From an uncultured Porphyromonas sp. (GTDB lineage: Bacteria > Bacteroidota > Bacteroidia > Bacteroidales > Porphyromonadaceae), in contig NZ_CAJPPN010000041.1 in the NCBI RefSeq assembly GCF_905372525.1, forward strand, positions 1 through 22,215: DNA of 22,215 nucleotides, written 5' to 3'. Below, one piece after another: positions 1-7,800 of the stretch. The translations under genes and the position numbers were made by a program. The notes under the pieces are model-generated. The model ran no database searches. It saw only the letters and a program-made list of their open reading frames with translations, and was not told where the DNA came from. Position 1 is the stretch's first letter. Each line of letters opens with the position of its first letter.

Positions 1-307
1 CCCCCCTCTGGCCTCTCTATGCCTCCGACCTCCGACACCCCGCCCGTCTTCCTTCCTAGGGCTTCCTCTTCCCTGCCGTAGTCTCATCACCATTCGCCCC
101 CCGTACTTACCTTAATGTTTCGCCTCCGCCCTCTACTCAGTGTGAGAGATGGTACCCCCTCGCCTCTCTGGGGAGGTATTGGCTTGTCGAGATGTACGTC
201 GTGGTGCAGAGAGGTGGCGGTAGCCTATAGGTATCTCTGTCTGCCGTCTGTCGTTTTGATCCCCGCGGCTATGCCTACGGGGGCTGTGTGTGGCTCAGAG
301 GGTGATC

Positions 308-339
308 CTTGTATGAGCGGGGAGAGAGATGTACCTTTG
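308..339 (+). promoter_or_regulatory. Candidate Bacteroidota-type promoter for the GT32 gene
   Basis: TACCTTTG at 332-339 fits the Bacteroidota -7 consensus TAnnTTTG. CTTG at 308-311 lies 20 bases upstream and is one base off the TTTG -33 box. Transcription would start near 346 and give a leader of about 200 bases that contains the C10 run. No better match was seen nearer the gene. Assigned by motif only. Confidence 0.45.
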
Positions 340-471
340 TATAGGAGATGCCCTCTCATGCCTCCCCCATAGGGTAGTATGACTAGGGATAGGCTTAGGG
401 TATGCTGCTCGGAGTATGATTATATATAAGGTAGGAGGCGTACGTGTACCAATCAGTCTCCGCACCTCTTA

Positions 472-481
472 CCCCCCCCCC
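472..481 (+). repeat. C10 homopolymer in the leader of the glycosyltransferase gene
   Basis: Ten consecutive C residues lie 66 bases before the start codon at 548 and downstream of the candidate promoter. Runs of this length are prone to slippage. Placed here, a length change would alter leader RNA or spacing, not the reading frame. Confidence 0.6.
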
Positions 482-547
482 TCACCCTTCGAGGCGGAGT
501 ATATGGAGCGTCTCCACACTTTTCTGTCCAGCTAAGATCTAGAAGCA

Positions 548-1441
548 ATGAGTATAGACTATCAAGCATTGGTTCCCTCGAGACCCATTGGGACGAAGAT
601 CGAGAACCACATCTTCCAGACAGCTCGCTCTAGGAGTGGTCTGCCTCATGAGATCGAGCAGAATATAGCCCATCTCAGACAGAGTAATCCAGAGTATGAG
701 TATCACCTCTTCGACGATGAAGAGATCCGAGCCTTCATCCTCGAGCACTACGGCGAGGTGATCTGGGGCTACTATCAGCGTATAGCACCGCCCTATGGTG
801 CAGCACGAGCCGACTTCTTTCGCTATCTCCTCATGTATCAGCTGGGCGGGGTCTATCTGGATATCAAGTCCTCCTTAGACAGACCCCTTCGTGAGGTCCT
901 CAGGGATGATGATCAGTTCCTACTGACGCATTGGGATAACCGACCCGGGGAGCAGTATGAGGGGATGGGGATCATCCCTGAGCTATCCTTCCTACCCCGT
1001 GGTGAGTATATCCAGTGGTGTATCATCTCCGTGTCTGGTCATCCCCTGCTCCGGGCAGTCATCCTGCGTATGCTCCAGAATATCGATGAGTATAGTCCCT
1101 TCGTGCAGGGGGCTGGGCTATGGGGGGTGCTACGAGTGACTGGGCCTATCATGTACACCCGGGTGGTCGAGTCCCTTCGCCCCCAGCTCGTCGAGGGGAG
1201 GGACTACCGCCTGCTGGACCGGCCGCAGGAGGTCGGGCTACGCTACTCGATCTATGATAATATGGGGATCTATGGGCACAAGAAGGCTCTCGGGACGAAC
1301 TACAACAAGCACTACACCCCCATCATCATGACCCCTAACCGACCCCTCTATGCGAGGTGTGCCAAGGCCTATCTATTCGTCCGACTGGCTCTCGGGGTGC
1401 TGAGAGATAAGGTCTCCCGAAGCTTCTCGCGTCGAGGGTAG
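548..1441 (+). CDS. GT32-type (OCH1-like) sugar-transfer glycosyltransferase
   Basis: The 297-residue product resembles bacterial glycosyltransferases of the Gly_transf_sug / GT32 group, which add a sugar to capsule, LPS or other surface glycan from a nucleotide-sugar donor in the cytoplasm. Supporting features are the N-terminal PIGTKIENHIFQ segment, the YEYHLFDDEEIR stretch, the YGAARADFFRYLLMYQLGG helix and the GGVYLDIKSS block around residues 100-109. The metal-binding DXD of the family appears here as D105-I-K107, so the second acidic residue is lysine. No signal peptide or membrane span is evident, and the C-terminus is basic (KVSRSFSRRG). The gene stands alone between a promoter-like site and a strong terminator, with no other polysaccharide genes in view. 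Acceptor and donor cannot be inferred. Confidence 0.8.
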   Translation: MSIDYQALVPSRPIGTKIENHIFQTARSRSGLPHEIEQNIAHLRQSNPEYEYHLFDDEEIRAFILEHYGEVIWGYYQRIAPPYGAARADFFRYLLMYQLGGVYLDIKSSLDRPLREVLRDDDQFLLTHWDNRPGEQYEGMGIIPELSFLPRGEYIQWCIISVSGHPLLRAVILRMLQNIDEYSPFVQGAGLWGVLRVTGPIMYTRVVESLRPQLVEGRDYRLLDRPQEVGLRYSIYDNMGIYGHKKALGTNYNKHYTPIIMTPNRPLYARCAKAYLFVRLALGVLRDKVSRSFSRRG

Positions 1442-1475
1442 CTCTACCGAGAGACCTTCACTACTGCAGAGCTCC

Positions 1476-1515
1476 TGCCCTCAGTGCCCCCGGCACTGGG
1501 GGCATTTCTCTTTTT
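1476..1515 (+). terminator. Rho-independent terminator after the GT32 gene
   Basis: A 13-bp stem (1476-1488 with 1492-1504, one T:G wobble) closes on a 3-base loop and is followed by the T-rich run TTTCTCTTTTT. It begins 35 bases after the glycosyltransferase stop codon. Confidence 0.85.
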
Positions 1516-1734
1516 CCCCCTTAGGTCTACCAGACTGAGGCAGGGGGGGAGAGTGTGCACCGAGTATAGGGGCAGGGCCGACGTATGATCTCGCTCGAAT
1601 GCTCCTGCCTTTGGTTCTTCGGGGGTATTATTTCATATCCCGGGGAGCCTAAGCCCATCACTAAAGATCCTACGTATTATCCCCAAAGAATAGACCTACA
1701 AGCGAGCCCTACAGAGGATATACTTAGAGCGCAC

Positions 1735-1800
1735 TTGTGTACACGCGTGTATACTGTTGTGTACACGTGGGTATACAGTTGTGTACACACGTGTATACTC
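1735..1800 (+). repeat. Three tandem 22-bp palindrome-rich repeats (iteron-like)
   Basis: Three contiguous units, 1735-1756, 1757-1778 and 1779-1800, each begin TTGTGTACAC and carry GTATAC near the end. Differences are confined to a few central and final bases. Each unit contains the palindromes GTGTACAC and GTATAC. A 22-bp period is about two helical turns, so a protein would meet all three sites on one face. The array is about 160 bases upstream of the -7 box of the flavoprotein gene. It could be an operator array, an iteron set or a variable repeat. Confidence 0.85.
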
Positions 1801-1960
1801 ATCCCTCCTAGGTAGGAGGTATTCGCTTGGTATATCTAGCCTAGGACATAGATACTTCTATCTTCGGCGTATACTCCCCCACGACCTTGCCCTCGCACTA
1901 TGGTGATTTCATGCGTCAGCCCTGAGTATAGGGGATAGGAGCACTGTAAAGAATTTGTAA

Positions 1961-1968
1961 TACCTTTG
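1961..1968 (+). promoter_or_regulatory. Promoter -7 box (TACCTTTG) for the flavoprotein/OmpA unit
   Basis: TACCTTTG matches TAnnTTTG exactly and lies 57 bases before the start codon at 2025. No clear TTTG is found 18-21 bases upstream, so the -33 element is weak or absent. Confidence 0.55.
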
Positions 1969-2024
1969 TGTATATGCTTGTGCCCCGAGTGGGGCGAGCC
2001 AAACTGGCTATACATATTTAGACT

Positions 2025-3002
2025 ATGGTAGACATTCGCACCTCCTTCGTCGGGCTTCCCCTAGAGAGCCCGATCGTCGTGAGTAGCTCGGGCCTGACCC
2101 GTAGCGTTAGCCGTGCACGCACCCTCGTGGAGGCTGGCGCAGGAGCCGTCGTGCTCAAGAGCCTCTTCGAGGAACAGATACTCATGCACACCGGGCATCT
2201 CATCGCCCACAACGACTACCCCGAGGCTGAGGACTACATCAGCGCCTATGTGCGCACCGAGGCACTAGATACCTACCTCAGCTATGTGCGTGAGGCCAAG
2301 GAGCACCTCGGGATACCCATCATCGCGAGTATCAACTGCCGAGGGCGGGAGAGCTGGACGGAGTTTGCCCAGCAGATCCGTGAGGCCGGAGCAGATGCCC
2401 TCGAGGTCAATATCATGCGCCTGGAGAGCGACTTGTACTTCGATCCCATTGCCACGGAGCAGACCTATATAGACATCGTGCAAGACCTACGGAGTGTAGG
2501 CCTTCCCCTGATCGTCAAGCTCTCCCGCCAGCATACCGCTCTGCCTGCCCTCGTGGATAAGCTCCGAGCCTCGGGTGCGGCAGCTGTCACCCTCTTCAAC
2601 CGCACGTATCAGATCGACATCGACCTAGATCGGGAGCAGTTCGTCGGTGGAGAGGTCTTCTCTCATCAGGGGGACTTCACCGAGACCCTCCGCTATACGG
2701 GGCTCATCGCAGGGCTTGTCCCCGGAGTGGAGGTCGCCGCCTCGACTGGGATCTACACGTGGCAGGAGCTGGCGAAGAGCCTGCTGGCAGGAGCGCAGGT
2801 CGCCCAGATGTGTACCGCTATCTACAAGCAGGGTGCCCCTGCGATCCGTGAAGCCCTACGAGGGCTACACCTATGGATGCAGGAGCACGGCTACGAAAGC
2901 ATAGAGGAGCTACGGGGCAGGCTGAGCTACAGCGCTGTGCCCGATCCGACGCTCTTTGAGCGCATGCAGTTCATGAAGTACTTCAGCATGCGCCCTCACT
3001 AA
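2025..3002 (+). CDS. Dihydroorotate dehydrogenase-like flavoprotein
   Basis: The 325-residue product has the TIM-barrel plan of the dihydroorotate dehydrogenase family: an N-terminal LESPIVVSSSGLTRS segment, GAGAVVLKSLFEEQI (residues about 37-51), EVNIMRL around N129, PLIVKLSRQHT with an FMN-type lysine, TLFNRTYQIDIDLD, and a C-terminal ASTGIYTWQELAKSLLAGAQVAQMCTAIY phosphate-binding region given here in two parts. The catalytic Cys/Ser loop of true PyrD (an N-x-S-C-P-N type motif after the first Asn) is not present; the residues there are N-I-M-R-L-E. It is therefore more likely a DHODH-like oxidoreductase of unknown substrate, common in Bacteroidota, than the pyrimidine-pathway enzyme. It is followed 31 bases later by the OmpA-type gene, probably in one transcript. 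Confidence 0.8.
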   Translation: MVDIRTSFVGLPLESPIVVSSSGLTRSVSRARTLVEAGAGAVVLKSLFEEQILMHTGHLIAHNDYPEAEDYISAYVRTEALDTYLSYVREAKEHLGIPIIASINCRGRESWTEFAQQIREAGADALEVNIMRLESDLYFDPIATEQTYIDIVQDLRSVGLPLIVKLSRQHTALPALVDKLRASGAAAVTLFNRTYQIDIDLDREQFVGGEVFSHQGDFTETLRYTGLIAGLVPGVEVAASTGIYTWQELAKSLLAGAQVAQMCTAIYKQGAPAIREALRGLHLWMQEHGYESIEELRGRLSYSAVPDPTLFERMQFMKYFSMRPH

Positions 3003-3033
3003 TGTTTCACCTAGATATTCTTATCTACAAACA

Positions 3034-3720
3034 ATGAAAATCAAGATGCTAAACAAGAAGTCAATCGCTGCGCTTGCTCTCTCCGCTGCCCTCGTCCTGA
3101 CGGGGTGTGGCCTCAGCAATACAGCTAAGGGTACAGGTATAGGCGCCGGTGCAGGCGCACTCATCGGCGCTGGTGTCGGGCGTGTGCTCGGCAATACTGC
3201 TATCGGCGCTGCTATCGGCGGTGTCGTCGGGGGGACAGCTGGTGCCCTGATCGGTAAGAAGATGGACAAGCAGAAGAAGGAACTCGAGGAGCAGGTCAAG
3301 AACGCCAAGATCGAGAGCGTCAATGACGGACAGGCCATCCGTGTGACCTTCGACAGCGGGATCCTCTTCGCTACCAACTCCTCGACCCTCACCACGACTT
3401 CGCAGACGAGCCTCCGCAACTTCGCTGCGAACCTCAAGGTGAACGACCAGACCGACCTGCTGATCATCGGGCATACGGATAACACAGGCTCCGACCGCAT
3501 CAACGATCCTCTCTCGCTCAACCGTGCCTCTAGTGTCCGCTCCTTCCTCGCCGGGCAGGGTGTCTCCTCCAACCGTATGCGCGTAGAGGGTAAGGGCAGC
3601 CGTGAGCCAGTAGCCGACAACTCCACCGCCGCAGGGCGCAAGGAGAACCGTCGTGTAGAGGTCTACATCCTGCCTAACAAGGCAATGGTAGAGGCCGCTC
3701 AGAACGGTACCCTCAAGTAG
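3034..3720 (+). CDS. OmpA-family lipoprotein with glycine-zipper segment
   Basis: The 228-residue product is an outer-membrane lipoprotein thought to tie the envelope to peptidoglycan. Residues 1-24 form a type II signal peptide with lipobox LTGC and lipidated Cys25. Residues about 32-76 are a glycine-zipper region rich in GAGxGA and GxxxG. A short charged helix (KKMDKQKKELEEQVKNAK) leads to a C-terminal OmpA-like domain, residues about 95-220. That domain carries IGHTDNTG and ENRRVEVYI, whose Asp and Arg are the usual diaminopimelate-binding positions. The architecture matches the YiaD-like group. No promoter is seen in the 31-base gap after the flavoprotein gene, so read-through from 1961 is likely. 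A perfect inverted repeat follows at 3768-3819. Confidence 0.88.
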   Translation: MKIKMLNKKSIAALALSAALVLTGCGLSNTAKGTGIGAGAGALIGAGVGRVLGNTAIGAAIGGVVGGTAGALIGKKMDKQKKELEEQVKNAKIESVNDGQAIRVTFDSGILFATNSSTLTTTSQTSLRNFAANLKVNDQTDLLIIGHTDNTGSDRINDPLSLNRASSVRSFLAGQGVSSNRMRVEGKGSREPVADNSTAAGRKENRRVEVYILPNKAMVEAAQNGTLK

Positions 3721-3767
3721 TCCCCCTCCGCCTCTATACCTATAATATATAGGGGCTAGATATAGCA

Positions 3768-3819
3768 TTAGGCCACAGTCCACCTAGGGAGTAAGCACCC
3801 CAGGCGGACTGTGGCCTAA
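3768..3819. terminator. Perfect 14-bp inverted repeat after the OmpA-type gene
   Basis: TTAGGCCACAGTCC at 3768-3781 is exactly complementary to 3806-3819 across a 24-base loop. It lies 48 bases after the stop codon. There is no T-run directly after the stem, so it is either an atypical terminator or a transcript-stabilising hairpin. Confidence 0.5.
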
Positions 3820-3930
3820 GCTGTCTCTACGCTCGAGTGAGGACGGAGAGAACCTAGGCGAGTAGGGGAGGCTAGGGGAGACGAAGGACATGCTCTGGGG
3901 ATAAAATATTTGTCTAAGAGGGGGTAATTG

Positions 3931-3961
3931 TTTGGAGGTTTGATTATTTGTTGTATCTTTG
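3931..3961 (+). promoter_or_regulatory. Consensus Bacteroidota promoter for the tRNA-Glu/rpsT unit
   Basis: TTTG at 3931-3934, a 19-base spacer and TATCTTTG at 3954-3961 match the -33/-7 pattern exactly. The first tRNA begins 46 bases after the -7 box. This is the best promoter in the window, as expected for a stable-RNA and ribosomal-protein unit. Confidence 0.85.
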
Positions 3962-4003
3962 CAGTCGCAATCAGGGACACAAACCTCCCTAGTATTGCTC
4001 AGC

Positions 4004-4079
4004 GGCGGCCCCTTCGTCTATCGGTTAGGACGCAAGGTTTTCATCCTTGAAAGAGGAGTTCGATTCTCCTAGGGGCTAC
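4004..4079 (+). repeat. 76-bp direct repeat flanking rpsT (partner 4417-4492)
   Basis: Bases 4004-4079 and 4417-4492 are identical. They contain the two tRNA-Glu genes plus three bases before and one after. The copies are 413 bases apart in direct orientation with rpsT between them, so recombination between them would remove or duplicate rpsT. Confidence 0.9.
4007..4078 (+). tRNA. tRNA-Glu (anticodon TTC), copy 1
   Basis: A 72-base cloverleaf is visible. The acceptor stem GGCCCCT pairs with AGGGGCT (first pair G:U), and the anticodon stem CAAGG/CCTTG carries the loop TTTTCAT with anticodon TTC. The T arm GAGGAGTTCGATTCTCC is complete and the discriminator is A4078. The next bases are CAA, so the CCA end is not encoded and must be added enzymatically. 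It is the first gene of the unit with rpsT. Confidence 0.95.
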
Positions 4080-4107
4080 AAGATAACAACAAAAAAGAGA
4101 TCACAGA

Positions 4108-4362
4108 ATGGCAAATCATAAGTCGTCAATCAAGAGAATACGCCAGACGAATGCTCGTCGTCTGCACAACCGCTATTATGCGAAGACAGCGCGTACGGCC
4201 GTACGTCGCTTCCGCGCACTGACGGATGCTGCAGAGGCTCGCGCTCAGCTGCCTCAGCTCAGCTCCCTGCTTGACCGCCTAGCTGGAAAGAACATCATCC
4301 ACAAGAATAAGGCTGCCAACCTCAAGAGCAAGCTCGCTCGTCAGGTAGCACGCCTCGGATAA
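4108..4362 (+). CDS. rpsT: 30S ribosomal protein S20
   Basis: The 84-residue product has the usual S20 length and character. It starts MANHKSSIKRIRQTNARR, is strongly basic, and has the central KTAR and the C-terminal GKNIIHKNKAANLKSKLAR helix typical of the family. S20 binds 16S rRNA early in assembly of the small ribosomal subunit. The gene starts 30 bases after the first tRNA-Glu and ends 57 bases before the second. All three share the promoter at 3931-3961 and the terminator at 4500-4552, so RNA processing should release the tRNAs from an rpsT message. tRNA-Glu next to rpsT is a familiar Bacteroidota arrangement; a tRNA on both sides is less usual. Confidence 0.96.
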   Translation: MANHKSSIKRIRQTNARRLHNRYYAKTARTAVRRFRALTDAAEARAQLPQLSSLLDRLAGKNIIHKNKAANLKSKLARQVARLG

Positions 4363-4419
4363 GCACCCCACACCTGCTGTCCCCCACATCCCTCCCTCCC
4401 GGGGAGACAGCTTACAGGC

Positions 4420-4491
4420 GGCCCCTTCGTCTATCGGTTAGGACGCAAGGTTTTCATCCTTGAAAGAGGAGTTCGATTCTCCTAGGGGCTA
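4420..4491 (+). tRNA. tRNA-Glu (anticodon TTC), copy 2
   Basis: The 72 bases are identical to copy 1 at 4007-4078, including acceptor stem, anticodon loop and T arm. Here the discriminator A4491 is followed by CCA at 4492-4494, so the mature 3' end is encoded, unlike copy 1. It is the last gene before the terminator. Confidence 0.95.
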
Positions 4492-4499
4492 CCACTCGA

Positions 4500-4552
4500 C
4501 TCGACATCAGCACTGACCCCTCGGTCAGTATGCTGGTGTCGAGTTCCTTTTT
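4500..4552 (+). terminator. Rho-independent terminator of the tRNA-Glu/rpsT unit
   Basis: A long stem pairs 4500-4512 with 4531-4543 (one T:G wobble) and continues 4513-4518 with 4523-4528 after a 2-base bulge, closing on CCTC. The run TTCCTTTTT follows. The stem starts 9 bases after the second tRNA. Confidence 0.9.
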
Positions 4553-4653
4553 ATAGGAGGGCTATAGAGCCTTGACCTTAGGCCTATCTGTCCTAGCCCC
4601 TACCTCTACGCTAGTTTCCGTGATCGGGTAGTGGAGCTCTGGACGAAATATCC

Positions 4654-4661
4654 TACCTTTG
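4654..4661 (+). promoter_or_regulatory. Promoter -7 box (TACCTTTG) for the susCD-type pair
   Basis: TACCTTTG fits TAnnTTTG exactly. No clear TTTG is found at the right distance upstream. It would give a leader of roughly 140 bases before the start at 4809. No riboswitch motif was recognised in that leader. Confidence 0.55.
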
Positions 4662-4808
4662 TGGCGACAGACGACCCTAGGGGTGGTGATATATAATGCA
4701 AGAGGAGTACAACACGGGGAGTACACACACACATAGGGCGCATAACAGACTACACACGACAGCGAGCATGAATACTCGTACTACATATACACTAATGACT
4801 TTACCTCT

Positions 4809-7800
4809 ATGGCAAGAACTCTCTACCTCTTGGCCTCTGCCCTCCTACTCCTCCCCGGGGTGGTGGATGCAGAGACGCTCCCTCCTCCTCTCCCCTCACC
4901 CCATGAGCAGAGCCCACAGGCTAGTCGTGGGCGCTGTACTGGTGTCGTCAAGGACGCTAAGGGCGAACCTATCCTAGGAGCCTCCGTCCGTGTCAAAGGG
5001 ACGACGACTGGGGCAACGACAGATGCCGAGGGACGCTTCTCCTTCGCTGGCGCCCAGTCGGGTGCCCTGATCGAGGTCAGCTGTGTCGGCTTCGCCTCCC
5101 AGACCCTACGCTACACAGGCGCACCCCTCACCATCACCCTACAGGAGGACAGCAAGCTCCTGGATGATGTAGTCGTCATCGGCTACGGCGTCCAGCGCAA
5201 GGTGAACCTCACCGGTGCCGTCTCCTCGGTCAAGGGCACCGAGCTCGCCCAGCGTCCCGTAGCCGATGCTACCCAGAGCCTGCAGGGGCTCGTCCCCGGG
5301 CTGCTGGTGAGCAATACCGCCTCGGGTCGTCCCGGGGGTGTCGGTTCGCTCGCTCTACGTGGGCAGGGGAACCTCAGCGGAAGTGCTACTCCCTACGTCC
5401 TCGTCGATGGGGTCGAGATGTCCCTATCTGATATTAACCCCAATGATATAGAGAATATCTCCGTCCTCAAGGATGCTGCCGCGAGCGCTATCTATGGGGC
5501 ACGTGCTGCCTATGGGGTTATCCTCGTGACGACCAAGAAGGGACGTGCCGGGAAGATGCATATCAACTATCAGGGGACGATGGGCTGGAATAGCCCGACG
5601 GTACTCCCTCGGATGGTGAACTCCTATGACTTCGCCCGCTACTGGAACGAAGGAGCTCGCAATGCTGGCTCTGGACGTCTCTACAGTGACAAGAAGATGG
5701 AGCTCCTACGCAAGTACATCGAAGACCCCAGTAGTGTAGACCCTTGGCAAGAACTACCGCAGGGGGTGGTCTCGTCGATGAACCCAGCCTTTGAGAACTC
5801 AGAGTCGGGGATCGGGAACGTCGATTACTTCGCCCTGCACTACAAGCCCTCTGCCCACAAGCAGAACCACAACCTCAGCCTCAGCGGTGGTAGCGAGACG
5901 ACCCAATACTACATCTCGGGGGGCTACTACACCGAGGACGGGATCATGCGTTACGCCAAGATGGGCTTCGACCGCTACAACTTCGCCTCCAACGTCTCCT
6001 CGCAGCTGAAGTCTTGGCTCAAGGTCAAGGTCAATACCAAGTACCGCCACTCACAGGTCGATACCCCCTTCGGCAAGGGTGGGCTCTCTGAGGGCTTCTA
6101 CCACTCCCTCGCTCGCTTCCGTCCGACAGTCTCTCCCCGAGACCCACACGGGCACTTCACCGAGCTCAGTATGGTGCCCTACCTACAGAGCGGGACATTC
6201 ACCCGGCTCAAACGGGACGACCTGAACCTCACCCTCGGCCTCGAGGCTCGCCCGCTGAAGGACTGGCTCATCTTCCTCGATTATACCCACCGGATCGGAG
6301 GCTCCGAGTATGAGGCGCTCAACAAGGCTCCGAAGATCTATGCCTCGGACGGCAAGACGACCTCCCTCGGGGTGCGTGACGAGCTCAGTGTCTATCCGCA
6401 GGGCAAGTACACCCGTAGCTTCGAGAAAGTCAACTACCAGTCCATCAACCTCTACTCCAACTACCTCCTTGACCTAGGGGAAAATAACCACTTCACCTTC
6501 ATGCTCGGCTATCAGGAGGAGCAGAGCCACACGAGCTACCTAGAGACCTCCATCACGGGACTCTTCTCCCTCACCAACCCCAATGCCGGGCTGGGCTCAG
6601 GCGACAAGGTACCCGTGGACAAGCGGTACGGATGGGCTACCCGTGGCTTCTTTGGGCGCATCAACTACAACTATGCTGGGCGTTACCTCCTGGAGGTCAA
6701 TGGCCGCTATGATGGTTCCTCCCGCTTCGCTCCGAGCAACCGCTGGGGCTTCTTCCCCTCCTTCTCGCTTGGGTGGAATATCCATCAGGAGAAGTTCATG
6801 GCGGCGACCCGTGGTGTCCTCTCCAACCTCAAGCTCCGTGCCTCCTATGGCCTACTCGGTAACCAAGCGGGGGCAGACCTCTATACCTTTGCCGCTACGA
6901 TGGAGCTGAGCAAGCGACTAGGCTCATACTACTTCCAGGATGGCCGACACACCTATACACAGGCTCCAGCTGTCGTCGATCCCAATACCACCTGGGAGAA
7001 GGTCGCCAGCCGTAATATAGGTATTGACTTTGGCTTCCTAGACAATAGTCTGACGGGATCCCTCGAGCTCTTCCAGCGGGATACGAAGGATATGTTGGGC
7101 CCTAGTCTTCCTCTCCCCGACTTCTTCGGGGCACAGGCTCCTAAGACCAACAATGCTGAGATGCGTAACCGTGGCTGGGAGCTCTCCCTCAACTATCGTG
7201 GACGTATCGGCAAGGAGATCACCTACCAGCTCGGGGCGCAGGTCTCTGATGCCACCTCTATCGTCACCAAGTACGCTAGTGCGGACAACAGCGCTCCGCA
7301 GAGCAACTGGTATGCGGGACGTAGTGTGGGCGAGATCTGGGGCTATCGTGCTGACGGGCTGATCCAGACGCAGGCCGAGGCAGATGAGTACAACCGCACC
7401 CACGACCTCTCCTACCTCAGCGCCCTCAAGTGGGCTCCTGGGGATGTGAAGTACCGTGACCTCAACGGCGACGGGAAGATCAATATCGGCGAGAACAAGC
7501 TTGGCAGTATGGGGGACATGACCGTCATCGGGGATACGACACCCCGCTATCAGTTCACCTTCAACGGCTCGATCAGCTGGCGAGGTCTCAGCCTGAGCTT
7601 CATGCTCCAGGGGGTAGGCAAGAGAGACTGGCACCCTGGGCGAAGCATCTACTTCTGGGGCTGGGGACCGTATGCACAGGTCACCGTCTTCAAGGAGCAC
7701 TTCGACTACTGGACCCCAGAGCGTCCCAATGCCTACTATCCACGCCCCTACATTCACTCCAACGGCGGGATAGCCCCCTTCCAGGCTAAGAACAAGACAA

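Larger units (their letters stand above)
1..547. other. Gene-free 5' region of the window
   Basis: No convincing coding region is visible. A short open frame at 115-372 has no recognisable domain and looks like chance. The stretch holds a promoter-like pair at 308-339 and a run of ten C residues at 472-481, both upstream of the glycosyltransferase gene. Any gene ending before the window cannot be seen. Confidence 0.6.
1516..2024. other. Gene-free stretch with tandem 22-bp repeats
   Basis: No supported gene. An open frame at 1585-1815 runs through the 22-bp repeats and reads as a low-complexity TRVYTVVYTWVYS-like string, so it is probably not real. The stretch ends with the promoter of the flavoprotein gene. 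Confidence 0.6.

Noticed and set aside
115..372. 85-codon open frame at the start of the window
   Set aside because: No recognisable domain, unusual composition rich in Pro, Arg and Ser, and it runs through the candidate GT promoter. Most likely chance in GC-rich DNA.
1735..1800. CRISPR array
   Set aside because: The 22-bp units are contiguous with no spacers and no cas genes are present.
1585..1815. 76-codon open frame across the 22-bp repeats
   Set aside because: Its C-terminal part is only the translation of the tandem repeats and there is no start context or family match.
3061..3783. Long minus-strand open frames opposite the OmpA-type gene
   Set aside because: They are antisense shadows of a well-supported lipoprotein gene with a clear lipobox and OmpA domain.
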